A program made the position numbers and the translations under genes. The notes under the pieces were generated by a model that saw only the letters and a list, made by a program, of their open reading frames with translations, had not been told where the DNA came from and did not search any database. Positions 36,289-44,543 of a DNA stretch of 64,000 nt are shown piece by piece. Source of the DNA: Dolosigranulum savutiense (GTDB taxonomy: Bacteria > Bacillota > Bacilli > Lactobacillales > Carnobacteriaceae_A); assembly GCF_039830095.1 (NCBI RefSeq), contig NZ_CP142435.1, forward strand, positions 1 through 64,000, written 5' to 3'. Numbering within the stretch: the stretch's first letter is position 1; each line of letters starts with the position of its first letter.

Positions 36289-36990
36289 TTAGAAATTGTC
36301 GCGCTTATCCCGCAACGCTTTAAACTCGTCCAAAGTTTCCGCCCGCAAGAAGACATTAATCTGTTTCTCTTGACCAATCGTGCTCGGTAATGTCGGAATA
36401 GCTTGACTACTTAATAAAGACACTTCCTGTAGCACTTTATCTACAGCTTCAGGGTATTCCTCTAAACTTTGAGCAAATTTCAAGTTTGTTTCTGTATACT
36501 CATGCCCTGCAAAAACACGCGTATTATCGGGTAGTTTATTAAATGTCTCCAGCGCATCATACTGTGCTTGATAATCGCCTGTAAAGACCCGCCCACAGCC
36601 TGCAGAGAAAAGCGCATCACCACAAAATAACATATCATTTGTGAAGTAAGAAATATGCCCTGAAGTGTGTCCGGCTGTCAAGAAAACTGACACTTCCTGG
36701 TCAAACAGCGTAAATGAATCTCCTGGAGCAACAGTTTTTGTGTTGAATCGTTCCGTTTCTTGTGGTCCGATAACAGTTGCTTCAGGATAAACGTCAAGAA
36801 CCTTTGCGACACCTGCTGTATGATCATCATGATCATGCGTTAATAGAATAGTTAACAAGTGTAAATCATGTGCTTGCAAGTACGTTAGAATAGGTGCAGC
36901 TTCTCCTGGATCCACAACAACAGCATCCGATCCTTGTACATAAACCCAAATGTAGTTATCATTCAACGCTTTTACTGGTTTAACAGTCAT
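36289..36990 (-). CDS. gloB: Hydroxyacylglutathione hydrolase-like MBL hydrolase (GloB type)
   Basis: Metallo-beta-lactamase fold enzyme of 233 residues. The dinuclear metal motif THDHDDH (His52, His54, Asp56, His57), then AGHTSGHISYF, GDALFSAGCGRVF and AGHEYTETN are glyoxalase II signatures, and the C-terminal QINVFLR and RDKRDNF match the substrate-binding HAGH C-terminal domain of proteobacterial GloB. It would hydrolyse S-D-lactoylglutathione or an analogous thioester. Such full GloB architecture is less usual in Firmicutes, where simpler MBL proteins are common. AGGAG is eight bases from ATG 36990 and five from ATG 36993. Confidence 0.85.
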   Translation of the reverse strand: MTVKPVKALNDNYIWVYVQGSDAVVVDPGEAAPILTYLQAHDLHLLTILLTHDHDDHTAGVAKVLDVYPEATVIGPQETERFNTKTVAPGDSFTLFDQEVSVFLTAGHTSGHISYFTNDMLFCGDALFSAGCGRVFTGDYQAQYDALETFNKLPDNTRVFAGHEYTETNLKFAQSLEEYPEAVDKVLQEVSLLSSQAIPTLPSTIGQEKQINVFLRAETLDEFKALRDKRDNF

Positions 36991-37133
36991 CATACCATCT
37001 CCTCATCGATTCTGATAGCTTCTTATTTCATCAGTTTATATCTTAATTTCTTCTTTATTTTATCACAGATTAAGCGATATCGCGACATTCATTTCTAATT
37101 TGTAGAAATTCTATCACTTGACTAAAGACAAAG

Positions 37134-37168
37134 GAAAAGCAAAGTATGCATTATTTTACACACTTTGC
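37134..37168 (-). terminator. Terminator after the small acidic protein gene
   Basis: GCAAAGTGTG pairs with CATACTTTGC across a 10-base loop, followed by TTTTCCTTTG on the minus strand. Confidence 0.75.
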
Positions 37169-37190
37169 CTTCTCATACTGTTCGTCAAAT

Positions 37191-37382
37191 TTATGCTTCA
37201 TCAACCCATTGTGGGTCTTTTGGTGCTTCAACTGTTTCTGCATCACTGTTGAGTGGTGAATCAACTTCTTGCACTTCACCAACTGCCGTATTCTTGCTTG
37301 CTTTTGGATCACTTGGTTCTTTTTCGACCGTTTTTTCGTCACCTGTTAATTCAGGTTGTACTTCTTTTTCCTTCTCACTCAT
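37191..37382 (-). CDS. 63-residue acidic, probably disordered protein
   Basis: Highly acidic protein rich in Glu, Asp, Lys and Pro with no hydrophobic core or membrane segment; probably intrinsically disordered. It has excellent expression signals: AGGAGGA eight bases before ATG 37382, a TTGAAA-18-TATAAT promoter and a terminator hairpin. An overlapping 63-codon frame on the same strand (37151-37342) has no Shine-Dalgarno and is rejected. No family is recognised. Divergent from the AraC-type regulator. Confidence 0.65.
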   Translation of the reverse strand: MSEKEKEVQPELTGDEKTVEKEPSDPKASKNTAVGEVQEVDSPLNSDAETVEAPKDPQWVDEA

Positions 37383-37430
37383 TTACGATTCCTCCTATTC
37401 AATTGCATTAATTTTATCGTATCTAATCAC

Positions 37431-37460
37431 ATTATAATATACATCCCTAACCGGTTTCAA
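37431..37460 (-). promoter_or_regulatory. Promoter of the small acidic protein gene
   Basis: TTGAAA and TATAAT are separated by 18 bases, about 50 bases ahead of ATG 37382. The 236-base gap to 37619 is AT-rich and otherwise shows only weak promoter-like hexamers for the divergent regulator. Confidence 0.75.
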
Positions 37461-37619
37461 CTCTTATGACTTATGAAGAATGGACACTATATTCCTAAGT
37501 TTTGTTAAAATAATATGAATTCTATGATAAAATGCTAGATTTTTTACTATTTTTGTGACATAATAACCATATTAATATTTTTATAAAAATTAAGAAATTT
37601 ATTCAAGGAGGAGATGTAC

Positions 37620-38375
37620 GTGTCAACTCATACAGACCTAACACAACGAGAAAATGCACGTCGAGAGCTGCTAGAGCACATCAATACCGAAGCTAGCAGC
37701 CAACGTTATATTATTGAAGATTTAGCTACTGAAGCGATCGCTAAAGGGGATCAAGACCTGTTGCAACAAGCTTTAGATAAAATTGATATGGATAATTATG
37801 TTCAACATATCGAAAATATTTCAGCTGAATCCGAATTACGCACATACAAAAACGTATTATTGAGCAATAATACATATTGTCGTCTTGCTGCTAAAAATGG
37901 GGACGTCTTACCACTATATTTATACTTGCTTTCTGAACAGTACCACCACTTAATCGAAAGTGCTGAAAGTATCGAGTTTTTGATGGAAAATATTTTTTAT
38001 CAAATGCCAAAAGATTACTGTGAATTTGTCCATAAGTATTCTATTACATCATATTCCAACACGATGAAGGAAATTATTAAATTTGTGACTGATCATTTAA
38101 CCGTTGACTTAACCTTGAAAGATATTGCCGAAAAATTTGATATGCATCCCGTTCACCTCGCTCGAAAATTTAAACAAGAAACTGGGATTACATACGTTTC
38201 CTATATGAATAACCAACGTATTTTCCTAGCTCAATACTTGTTCCACTTACAAACATATGAGTTGAGTGATGTGGCGTACTTAGCTGGATTTAACAGTCAT
38301 TCTTACTTCACAAAAGTTTTCAAAAAAATAACTGGACTAACGCCAACCAAGTATATCAAGCAACTCCCTTTATAA
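37620..38375 (+). CDS. AraC-family transcriptional regulator
   Basis: A 251-residue regulator. The C-terminal 100 residues hold two helix-turn-helix motifs (LTLKDIAEKFDMHPVHLARKF and ELSDVAYLAGFNSHSYFTKVF, then the GLTPTKYIK signature). The N-terminal 145 residues are helical, without a cupin or recognised sensor domain, and resemble the YesN-like regulators whose middle region is poorly defined. AAGGAGGAG touches ATG 37614, so the properly spaced start is GTG 37620. Target genes are unknown; no sugar-use operon lies next to it. Confidence 0.88.
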   Translation: MSTHTDLTQRENARRELLEHINTEASSQRYIIEDLATEAIAKGDQDLLQQALDKIDMDNYVQHIENISAESELRTYKNVLLSNNTYCRLAAKNGDVLPLYLYLLSEQYHHLIESAESIEFLMENIFYQMPKDYCEFVHKYSITSYSNTMKEIIKFVTDHLTVDLTLKDIAEKFDMHPVHLARKFKQETGITYVSYMNNQRIFLAQYLFHLQTYELSDVAYLAGFNSHSYFTKVFKKITGLTPTKYIKQLPL

Positions 38376-38394
38376 ATTCACCTATCCATCAATT

Positions 38395-38430
38395 AACGCC
38401 ACTAAACATATCGTTCAGTGGCGTTTTTTC
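38395..38430 (+). terminator. Terminator after the AraC-family gene
   Basis: AACGCCACT pairs with AGTGGCGTT, followed by TTTTTC on the plus strand; the trmD stop lies at its downstream edge. Confidence 0.88.
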
Positions 38431-39164
38431 TATCTATTATTTAAAATATCATTGACTATCTCTTGTTCGCGCGGGGTTAATTCAACATTTGCTAACATAT
38501 CAGGTCGTCGTCGCGCTGTACGCTTAATTGACTCATCACGACGCCATTGATCAATTAAGGCGTGATTGCCGTTCATTAAGACTTCCGGTACTTCCATCCC
38601 ACGATATTCAGCTGGACGTGTATAATGTGGATGTTCTAGTAGCCCCGAACTGTGCGAATCTTGAACGGCAGAGTCTTGATTACCCAACACTCCTGGGATC
38701 AACCGAATTGAGGCATCCATCATAACCAAAGCAGCAAGTTCGCCCCCTGTCAATACATAATCACCTAACGATATTTCATCAGTCACCAGCGAACGAATTC
38801 GCTCATCATAACCTTCATAATGACCACAAATAAAAATTAAATGCTCCTCTTGAGAAAATTCCTCTGCAACTTGTTGATCAAAACGACGCCCGGCTGGATC
38901 CATCAAAACAATACGAGGCGATTTCGTTTTATGAGCTGCTCTCACTGCATCCACCGCTTCAAAAATAGGTTCTGGCTTCAACAACATGCCCGCTCCTCCG
39001 CCATATGGAGTATCGTCTACTTGAGAATGCTTCCCTTGACCGAACTGACGGAAATTCACAATATTGATATCGACTAATCCTTTTTCTACCGCTCGTTTCA
39101 TCATCGAATGACTCATCGGCTCTTGGATCATCTCGGGAAATAATGTTAAGACATCAATATGCAT
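38430..39164 (-). CDS. trmD: tRNA (guanine-N1)-methyltransferase TrmD
   Basis: Trefoil-knot SPOUT methyltransferase, 244 residues, making m1G37 and so preventing frameshifts. [22 protein letters not shown], the knot region [10 protein letters not shown] and [14 protein letters not shown] are diagnostic. Its ATG overlaps the rimM stop codon (TAATG), giving tight translational coupling. Confidence 0.98.
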   Translation of the reverse strand: MHIDVLTLFPEMIQEPMSHSMMKRAVEKGLVDINIVNFRQFGQGKHSQVDDTPYGGGAGMLLKPEPIFEAVDAVRAAHKTKSPRIVLMDPAGRRFDQQVAEEFSQEEHLIFICGHYEGYDERIRSLVTDEISLGDYVLTGGELAALVMMDASIRLIPGVLGNQDSAVQDSHSSGLLEHPHYTRPAEYRGMEVPEVLMNGNHALIDQWRRDESIKRTARRRPDMLANVELTPREQEIVNDILNNR

Positions 39165-39682
39165 TAATCATCCAATCCTTCCAACACATGTACAGTGATC
39201 GTTCCTTCTGCTAAATCAACTGCTTTAATGACATCATCAATGTACGGTAACAAGAGATCTTTTTGTCCATGACGGCTAATTACCCAAACATCATTGGCCC
39301 CAGACGACAGAATTTCTTTTACTTGACCAATTTCTGCACCTGCTTCATCATAAGCTGTCAATCCAACAATATCATGCCAGTAAAATGTATCATCATCGAG
39401 TGTTGCTAAATCAGCTTCTGTTACGTTTAATGTGCCACCTACTAATGATTCCGCTTCATTAATAGTTGGATAGGAATCAAACTTTACTAAATCAAACTGT
39501 TTGTGTTGTCGATGTGAAGCTACTGTTAAAGTGAGTGTATCAGCCTCACTATCACCTAACCAAACAAGCTCAGCTCCCGGTTGATAGCGTTCTTCAGGAA
39601 AATCAGTATCCGAAATAACGCGTACCTCTCCCTTAATTCCATGGGTGTTAACAATTTTTCCTACATTTACATAAGATGTCAT
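39164..39682 (-). CDS. rimM: Ribosome maturation factor RimM
   Basis: A 172-residue factor for 30S head assembly. N-terminal RimM barrel ([16 protein letters not shown]) and C-terminal PRC barrel with the DVWVI and [14 protein letters not shown] block. AAGGAG precedes the ATG. A terminator separates it from khpA, so rimM-trmD is expressed by read-through or from an unseen promoter. Confidence 0.96.
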   Translation of the reverse strand: MTSYVNVGKIVNTHGIKGEVRVISDTDFPEERYQPGAELVWLGDSEADTLTLTVASHRQHKQFDLVKFDSYPTINEAESLVGGTLNVTEADLATLDDDTFYWHDIVGLTAYDEAGAEIGQVKEILSSGANDVWVISRHGQKDLLLPYIDDVIKAVDLAEGTITVHVLEGLDD

Positions 39683-39710
39683 GTCGATCTCCTTTTTCTA
39701 AGTTATATGT

Positions 39711-39739
39711 ACAAAAAGAGATGCAAAAGCGCATCTCTT
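39711..39739 (-). terminator. Terminator between khpA and rimM
   Basis: Perfect AAGAGATGC/GCATCTCTT stem with a 6-base loop and a TTTTTG run on the minus strand. It splits the usual rpsP-khpA-rimM-trmD set. Confidence 0.85.
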
Positions 39740-39751
39740 CACCGAAAACAA

Positions 39752-39997
39752 TTAATCTACAATTGTGAGACGTACACGTTTAGGGCCATCATAGCGAATG
39801 CTGTAGACAATCGCACGAATCGCCTTTGCAATACGTCCACCTTTACCAATAACTCGGCCGATATCATCAGGATGAACAGATAATAGGTATTCATGAAAGT
39901 CATCGGTCTCTTTCAACTCTAAATTGATGTCATCGGGTTGACTGACTAATGGTTCAATGATTGTATAAATTAACTGTCTCATCTCTTGATCAGTCAT
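39752..39997 (-). CDS. khpA: KH-domain RNA-binding protein KhpA
   Basis: An 81-residue single-KH protein; the GxxG loop is GKGG in IGRVIGKGGRIAKAIRAIV. In streptococci KhpA pairs with KhpB and affects cell division and elongation. The frame opens at ATG 40006, but AAAGG touches that codon; ATG 39997 (MTDQEMRQL) is nine bases away and matches the usual N terminus. Between rpsP and the terminator 39711-39739. Confidence 0.93.
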   Translation of the reverse strand: MTDQEMRQLIYTIIEPLVSQPDDINLELKETDDFHEYLLSVHPDDIGRVIGKGGRIAKAIRAIVYSIRYDGPKRVRLTIVD

Positions 39998-40021
39998 CGC
40001 ACTCATCCTTTATTTGTTAAA

Positions 40022-40294
40022 TTAGTTGTTTTTTTCGTTATGGAATTTCTCCATAATGCCTTTGCGAGAAAGTAATTTATGAACTGAATCTGATGGTTGC
40101 GCACCATTGTGTAACCATTTAAGTGCTAACTCTTCATCAATTTTCAATGCTTCTTCGCCTTCTTCAGTCGGGTTGTATGTTCCAATTTGCTCAATCGCCC
40201 CTTTAGATACATGACGACGTGAGTCTGATACCATTAAACGGTAAAATGGACGTTTTTTAGCTCCCATACGTTTCATACGAATTCTTACTGCCAT
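40022..40294 (-). CDS. rpsP: 30S ribosomal protein S16
   Basis: A 90-residue S16. [26 protein letters not shown] and IGTYNP are diagnostic. The open frame runs 27 codons further upstream, across the promoter, but AAAGGAG nine bases before ATG 40294 sets the start. It heads a unit with khpA. Confidence 0.97.
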   Translation of the reverse strand: MAVRIRMKRMGAKKRPFYRLMVSDSRRHVSKGAIEQIGTYNPTEEGEEALKIDEELALKWLHNGAQPSDSVHKLLSRKGIMEKFHNEKNN

Positions 40295-40346
40295 ATTATT
40301 CATCTCCTTTAAATTTTCTTGAGTAATTGAATCACTCACAACAAAC

Positions 40347-40375
40347 ATTCTATCATGTGCCGACATACCTGTCAA
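40347..40375 (-). promoter_or_regulatory. Strong promoter of rpsP-khpA
   Basis: TTGACA and TAGAAT are separated by exactly 17 bases, about 50 bases ahead of the rpsP ATG. Confidence 0.92.
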
Positions 40376-40401
40376 GTGTTTTCTCTTTACAGTCTTTTTT
40401 C

Positions 40402-40445
40402 AAAAAAGCCCCTGACATTAACGTTCCTAACGCTATTGCAGAGGC
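40402..40445 (-). terminator. Terminator after ffh
   Basis: Outer stem GCCTCTG/CAGGGGC and inner stem TAGCGTT/AACGTTA form a long hairpin, then TTTTTTG on the minus strand. Confidence 0.85.
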
Positions 40446-40456
40446 CTCTATGGTTA

Positions 40457-41998
40457 TTATGATTTTTTCTTTTTAATTTTTTTCTTCTTACGTTTTCGTT
40501 TTTGGCGCTTATCTTTGGAAATTAGAGAACTTCCTTGACCATTCATGTCATCCATTCCCGGCATATTTTGCAATTCAGATAGATCAGGCATCTCTTGATC
40601 ACTACCACCAAACCCAGGGAGCTTATTTTTCATCTTATTCATCATCCCTTTGCCGGCACCTTTCATCATTTTGCCTAAGCCACCAGACATCTTGCCACTT
40701 GACATATCACCCATTAACTCTTTGGATTGTTTGAATTGTGTAATTAATTTATTCACATCAAGTAACGTCCGACCTGCACCATCAGCAATACGCTTGCGTC
40801 GGTTTTGAGAAAGAATATCTGGATTTTTTCGTTCTTCTGGCGTCATGGAAAGCACAATCGCCTTCATCCGGTCAAGATCTTTCTCATCGACTTCGAACTG
40901 ATCCATTCCCGGTAAATTACTCATCCCTGGAATCATTTTAATAAGATCCTCTAACGGACCCATATTTCGCATTTGATCCATCTGTTCGATGAAATCGTTG
41001 AAATCATAGGTTTGTTCGGCCATTTTTTGGGCAAGTTCTTCTGCTCGCTTGTCGTCCATCTCTTGTTGAGCTCGCTCAACTAAGGTAAGGATATCTCCCA
41101 TCCCGAGAATACGATTAGCCATACGTTCTGGATAAAACGGCTCTAGGGCATCCAGTTTTTCACCAGTTCCGGTAAATTTAATCGGTTTATTAGTCACTTT
41201 ACTGATTGATAATGCTGCCCCACCTCGTGTATCACCATCGAGTTTGGTCAAGATCACACTTGAAATATCGAGCTGTTCATTAAACGTATCACTAACGTTC
41301 ACCGCATCTTGACCTGTCATCGCGTCAACAACTAAGAATATTTCATGCGGATTTACTTCGGATTTAATCTCTGATAGTTCTGTCATTAAAGCATCATCAA
41401 TATGCAAACGACCAGCTGTATCGATAATAACAACATTGCGGTTTTCATCTTTGGCTGCTTGCACCCCGCGACGGGCAATCTCTACTGGATTAACATCATC
41501 GCCCATACTAAAGACAGGAATATTTAACTCTTTACCGACTTGTTGCAGTTGGTCAATTGCAGCGGGACGATAAATATCAGCCGCCACTAACATCGGTTTC
41601 ATATTTTCATGTTTACGCAAGTAGTTACTTAATTTACCAGCCGTTGTTGTCTTCCCGGCTCCTTGCAATCCCACCATCATATAGACGGTCATTTCGCCAG
41701 GTTCAGAAGCTGTTATAATATCCTGACGTTCGCCTCCCATGAGTTCAGTTAATTCATCACTCACGATCTTAACAACTTGTTGCCCACCTTCAACATTTTC
41801 CAATACTTCCGATCCGATTGCTTTTTCGCGGACAGATTTAATAAATTCGCGGACAACTTTATAGTTAACATCTGCCTCCAAGAGAGCTAACCGAACTTCA
41901 CGCATTGCATCTTTTACATCTTGTTCTGTAATTTTACCTTTTTTCTTCAGCACCGAGAATGCATCTTGCAGTCGATTCTGTAATCCTTCAAATGCCAT
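40457..41998 (-). CDS. ffh: Signal recognition particle protein Ffh
   Basis: SRP54 homologue, 513 residues, that binds signal peptides and SRP RNA. N domain (1-90), G domain with GLQGAGKTTTAGKL near 105 and DTAGRLHIDD, and a methionine-rich M domain (about 320-455) with many Met in GDMSSGKMSGGLGKMM. The C terminus ends in a very basic lysine/arginine tail. Pairs with FtsY encoded upstream in the same operon; ylxM lies between. Confidence 0.98.
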   Translation of the reverse strand: MAFEGLQNRLQDAFSVLKKKGKITEQDVKDAMREVRLALLEADVNYKVVREFIKSVREKAIGSEVLENVEGGQQVVKIVSDELTELMGGERQDIITASEPGEMTVYMMVGLQGAGKTTTAGKLSNYLRKHENMKPMLVAADIYRPAAIDQLQQVGKELNIPVFSMGDDVNPVEIARRGVQAAKDENRNVVIIDTAGRLHIDDALMTELSEIKSEVNPHEIFLVVDAMTGQDAVNVSDTFNEQLDISSVILTKLDGDTRGGAALSISKVTNKPIKFTGTGEKLDALEPFYPERMANRILGMGDILTLVERAQQEMDDKRAEELAQKMAEQTYDFNDFIEQMDQMRNMGPLEDLIKMIPGMSNLPGMDQFEVDEKDLDRMKAIVLSMTPEERKNPDILSQNRRKRIADGAGRTLLDVNKLITQFKQSKELMGDMSSGKMSGGLGKMMKGAGKGMMNKMKNKLPGFGGSDQEMPDLSELQNMPGMDDMNGQGSSLISKDKRQKRKRKKKKIKKKKS

Positions 41999-42016
41999 TA
42001 TATCACCTTTCTCCCA

Positions 42017-42343
42017 CTATTTAAGTGCGCGTACTAATGCTTGTAATGTCTGGTCATGATCGTAGTGCTCATCGATATAAGTCCTTAATTGGTTCATCTT
42101 TTGCTGACGTTCTTTATTTTTTTTATAAAGTTGCAGTGACTGTTCGTAATCATTTAAAAGTGCTTCAGAGCGCCGAATGTTGTCAAATACAGCTTGTCTA
42201 GTGACACCGGTTTGCTCCGCTATTTCACCGAGTGAATAATCTTCTCGGTAGTAATAATGTAAATAATCTTGTTGTTTATTAGTCAACAGCTCGCCATAAA
42301 AATCAAACAACATATTCATCTTGAGCGTCTTCTCTAACTGCAT
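42017..42343 (-). CDS. ylxM: YlxM, putative SRP-associated DNA-binding-like protein
   Basis: A 108-residue sigma-70-region-4-like helix-turn-helix protein ([30 protein letters not shown]). In streptococci YlxM stimulates the SRP GTPases. An open TTG at 42349 exists, but AGGAG is spaced eight bases from ATG 42343. Always found between ftsY and ffh in Firmicutes, as here. Confidence 0.93.
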   Translation of the reverse strand: MQLEKTLKMNMLFDFYGELLTNKQQDYLHYYYREDYSLGEIAEQTGVTRQAVFDNIRRSEALLNDYEQSLQLYKKNKERQQKMNQLRTYIDEHYDHDQTLQALVRALK

Positions 42344-42370
42344 ATCCAAGACTCCTTCACTATTTATTTG

Positions 42371-43672
42371 CTAGACAGTCTGTTCTAAGAGATCCCGGAA
42401 CAATCCATATGCAAATTTCTCAGTATCAAATTTATGTAGATCTTCCATCGTTTCACCTAGACCTACAAATTTGACTGGAATACCGAGTTCTTTTCCGATT
42501 GCAAGTACAATACCACCTTTTGCGGTTCCATCCATTTTTGTCAGCACAATTCCGGTCACATTCGTTGTATCTTTAAATATCTTCGCTTGATTCAACGCAT
42601 TCTGACCTGTTGTTGCATCTAAGACAAGCAAAGTCTCATGAGGCGCATCTGGTAGTTCACGCGAAACAACCCGCTTCATCTTCTCCAATTCATTCATTAA
42701 ATTTTTCTTATTCTGCAGACGACCAGCTGTATCAATCATTAATACATCTGCTCCCTTCTTCTTAGCCTGTTCTAGCCCATCATAGACCACAGCAGCAGGG
42801 TCTCCTCCTTGTTGACTCGAGATGACTTCGGCACCGACTCGTTCGCCCCAGACATGTAGTTGTTCAATCGCACCTGCCCGGAAAGTGTCTCCAGCAGCAA
42901 GCATCACTTTTTTGCCCGCTTTAATATATTGGTGAGCCATTTTAGCAATCGTGGTCGTTTTACCTACACCATTGACACCAACGAATAATATGACCGTTAG
43001 CCCCGTTGGATTTTCATTAAATTCAACATAATCTGGGTTAGTATCCCCGTATAAATCAACCATCGTCCGCACTAAAACTCGTTCTGCATCTTTCATACTA
43101 CGGATATTCTCAACTTTGGCTTCATAACGCATAACTTCGGAAATATACATCGTCGCTTCAAACCCTACATCAGATTCGATTAACAGATCTTCTAATTCTT
43201 CGAAAAATTCCTCATCTTCATAGCGGAAGTTGGAGAACAGTTCATTCAATCGACGTGTAAATGAGCGACGAGACTTCTTTAAACCTTCTTTATATTGTTC
43301 TGCTTCGGCTCGAGCTGATGCTTCTACTTCACTAAATGTTTGAGTCTTACGCTGTGGTTCTTCCGTTGCGTCTTTTTTAGATGATTCATTCGTTTTCGTT
43401 GGTTGAATGTCCGGTTCAAAAACTGACTGCGAATTTTCCTCCGTTACATCCGTAGCAACAGTCGATTCTTGTGTCTCTGTCTGTTCTGTTATTTCCTCTG
43501 ATGGCAACTCCTCTGTCTGTTCAACTGCTGCTGGTGTTCCCTTCTCACTATCTGCAGCAGAATCATCTACCTCAGAACTCGGTGCTTGGTCTGGTTGTTC
43601 TGGTTGGTCTGCTGACTTTTTTTCTTGCTCTTCATTGGTAAATATACTCTTTATTTTATCAAATAGTCCCAT
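42371..43672 (-). CDS. ftsY: SRP receptor FtsY
   Basis: Membrane-associated receptor GTPase, 433 residues. It starts with a short amphipathic segment (GLFDKIKSIF) and a highly acidic A domain to about 110, then N domain and G domain with GVNGVGKTTTIAK near 240 and DTAGRLQNKKNLM. It docks SRP-ribosome complexes at the membrane with Ffh. Confidence 0.98.
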   Translation of the reverse strand: MGLFDKIKSIFTNEEQEKKSADQPEQPDQAPSSEVDDSAADSEKGTPAAVEQTEELPSEEITEQTETQESTVATDVTEENSQSVFEPDIQPTKTNESSKKDATEEPQRKTQTFSEVEASARAEAEQYKEGLKKSRRSFTRRLNELFSNFRYEDEEFFEELEDLLIESDVGFEATMYISEVMRYEAKVENIRSMKDAERVLVRTMVDLYGDTNPDYVEFNENPTGLTVILFVGVNGVGKTTTIAKMAHQYIKAGKKVMLAAGDTFRAGAIEQLHVWGERVGAEVISSQQGGDPAAVVYDGLEQAKKKGADVLMIDTAGRLQNKKNLMNELEKMKRVVSRELPDAPHETLLVLDATTGQNALNQAKIFKDTTNVTGIVLTKMDGTAKGGIVLAIGKELGIPVKFVGLGETMEDLHKFDTEKFAYGLFRDLLEQTV

Positions 43673-43703
43673 AGTATCCCCTCTTCACTTGAATCTAAGC
43701 TTA

Positions 43704-44522
43704 TTATAACACACTAAGTGCCCATTGCTCAATGGCGTGAGCTACACCGCTTTCGTTGTTCGACTTCGTGATATAATCGGCCACATCTTTCATATAGTCA
43801 GGGGCTTGTCCCATCACAACCCCTTTACCAACTATTTCAATCATTGTTAAATCATTATCCATATCACCAATACCCATCATTGCTTCGGGGACGATTCCTA
43901 ACTGTTGACCTAAAAGCTTCAAAGCAGCTCCTTTATTAACCGTCTTCGGCATGAACTCAAGTAAATTGGGACGACTTTTGACAATAAAAAATTGTTCAAA
44001 ATAGTGCTCGGGAATTTTCTTTAGAGCCTCTTCAATCTCTGCTTCTGGTCGTGCTATCACCATTTTATTCACCACTTGTTGACCGGTATAATCATCAAAC
44101 TGAAAGGGATGATGTGACAACCATTTATTAATTGTATAATACAAACATGGTCGATCATGATGATTTTGCAAGACTTTCACATCGTTCATACCGACTAAGC
44201 TAATCGGCATCTCAAGTGTTTTTGATAAGTTGTATAGTGAAACAACATCATCCTGACTTAAGGTAATATGCTGGATAATTTCCCCTGTATCAGTTGCCTG
44301 AATCAAGCCACCGTTATACGTAATGGCATAATCACCCGCATCAGTTAAATCACAAGCTTCCAATACATGACTGATTGCTTTCAACGGACGACCCGTGCAT
44401 AATACAACTTTTATTCCTGCCTGTTTTGCTCGTTTAATAGCGTCCTTATTAGCGGTAGAGACTTGATTGTGATCATCCACCAGTGTGCCATCAATATCTA
44501 TTCCAATGAGTTGTGTGTTCAT
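43704..44522 (-). CDS. Cof-type HAD phosphatase (YidA-like)
   Basis: Cytoplasmic HAD-superfamily sugar-phosphate or cofactor phosphatase, 272 residues, subclass IIB. Motif I DIDGTLVDD at 9-17, motif II CTGRP, and the C-terminal GIGDMDNDLTMIE (motif IV) with the Lys in NKGAALKLL are present. Substrate not predictable. Located between smc and ftsY, where a HAD gene is common in Lactobacillales. Confidence 0.92.
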   Translation of the reverse strand: MNTQLIGIDIDGTLVDDHNQVSTANKDAIKRAKQAGIKVVLCTGRPLKAISHVLEACDLTDAGDYAITYNGGLIQATDTGEIIQHITLSQDDVVSLYNLSKTLEMPISLVGMNDVKVLQNHHDRPCLYYTINKWLSHHPFQFDDYTGQQVVNKMVIARPEAEIEEALKKIPEHYFEQFFIVKSRPNLLEFMPKTVNKGAALKLLGQQLGIVPEAMMGIGDMDNDLTMIEIVGKGVVMGQAPDYMKDVADYITKSNNESGVAHAIEQWALSVL

Positions 44523-44543
44523 ATAGACTCCTCTTTTTATTTT

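Noticed and set aside
37151-37342. A second 63-codon frame overlapping the small acidic gene
   Set aside because: Same strand, different frame, no Shine-Dalgarno; the frame at 37191-37382 has AGGAGGA and a promoter.
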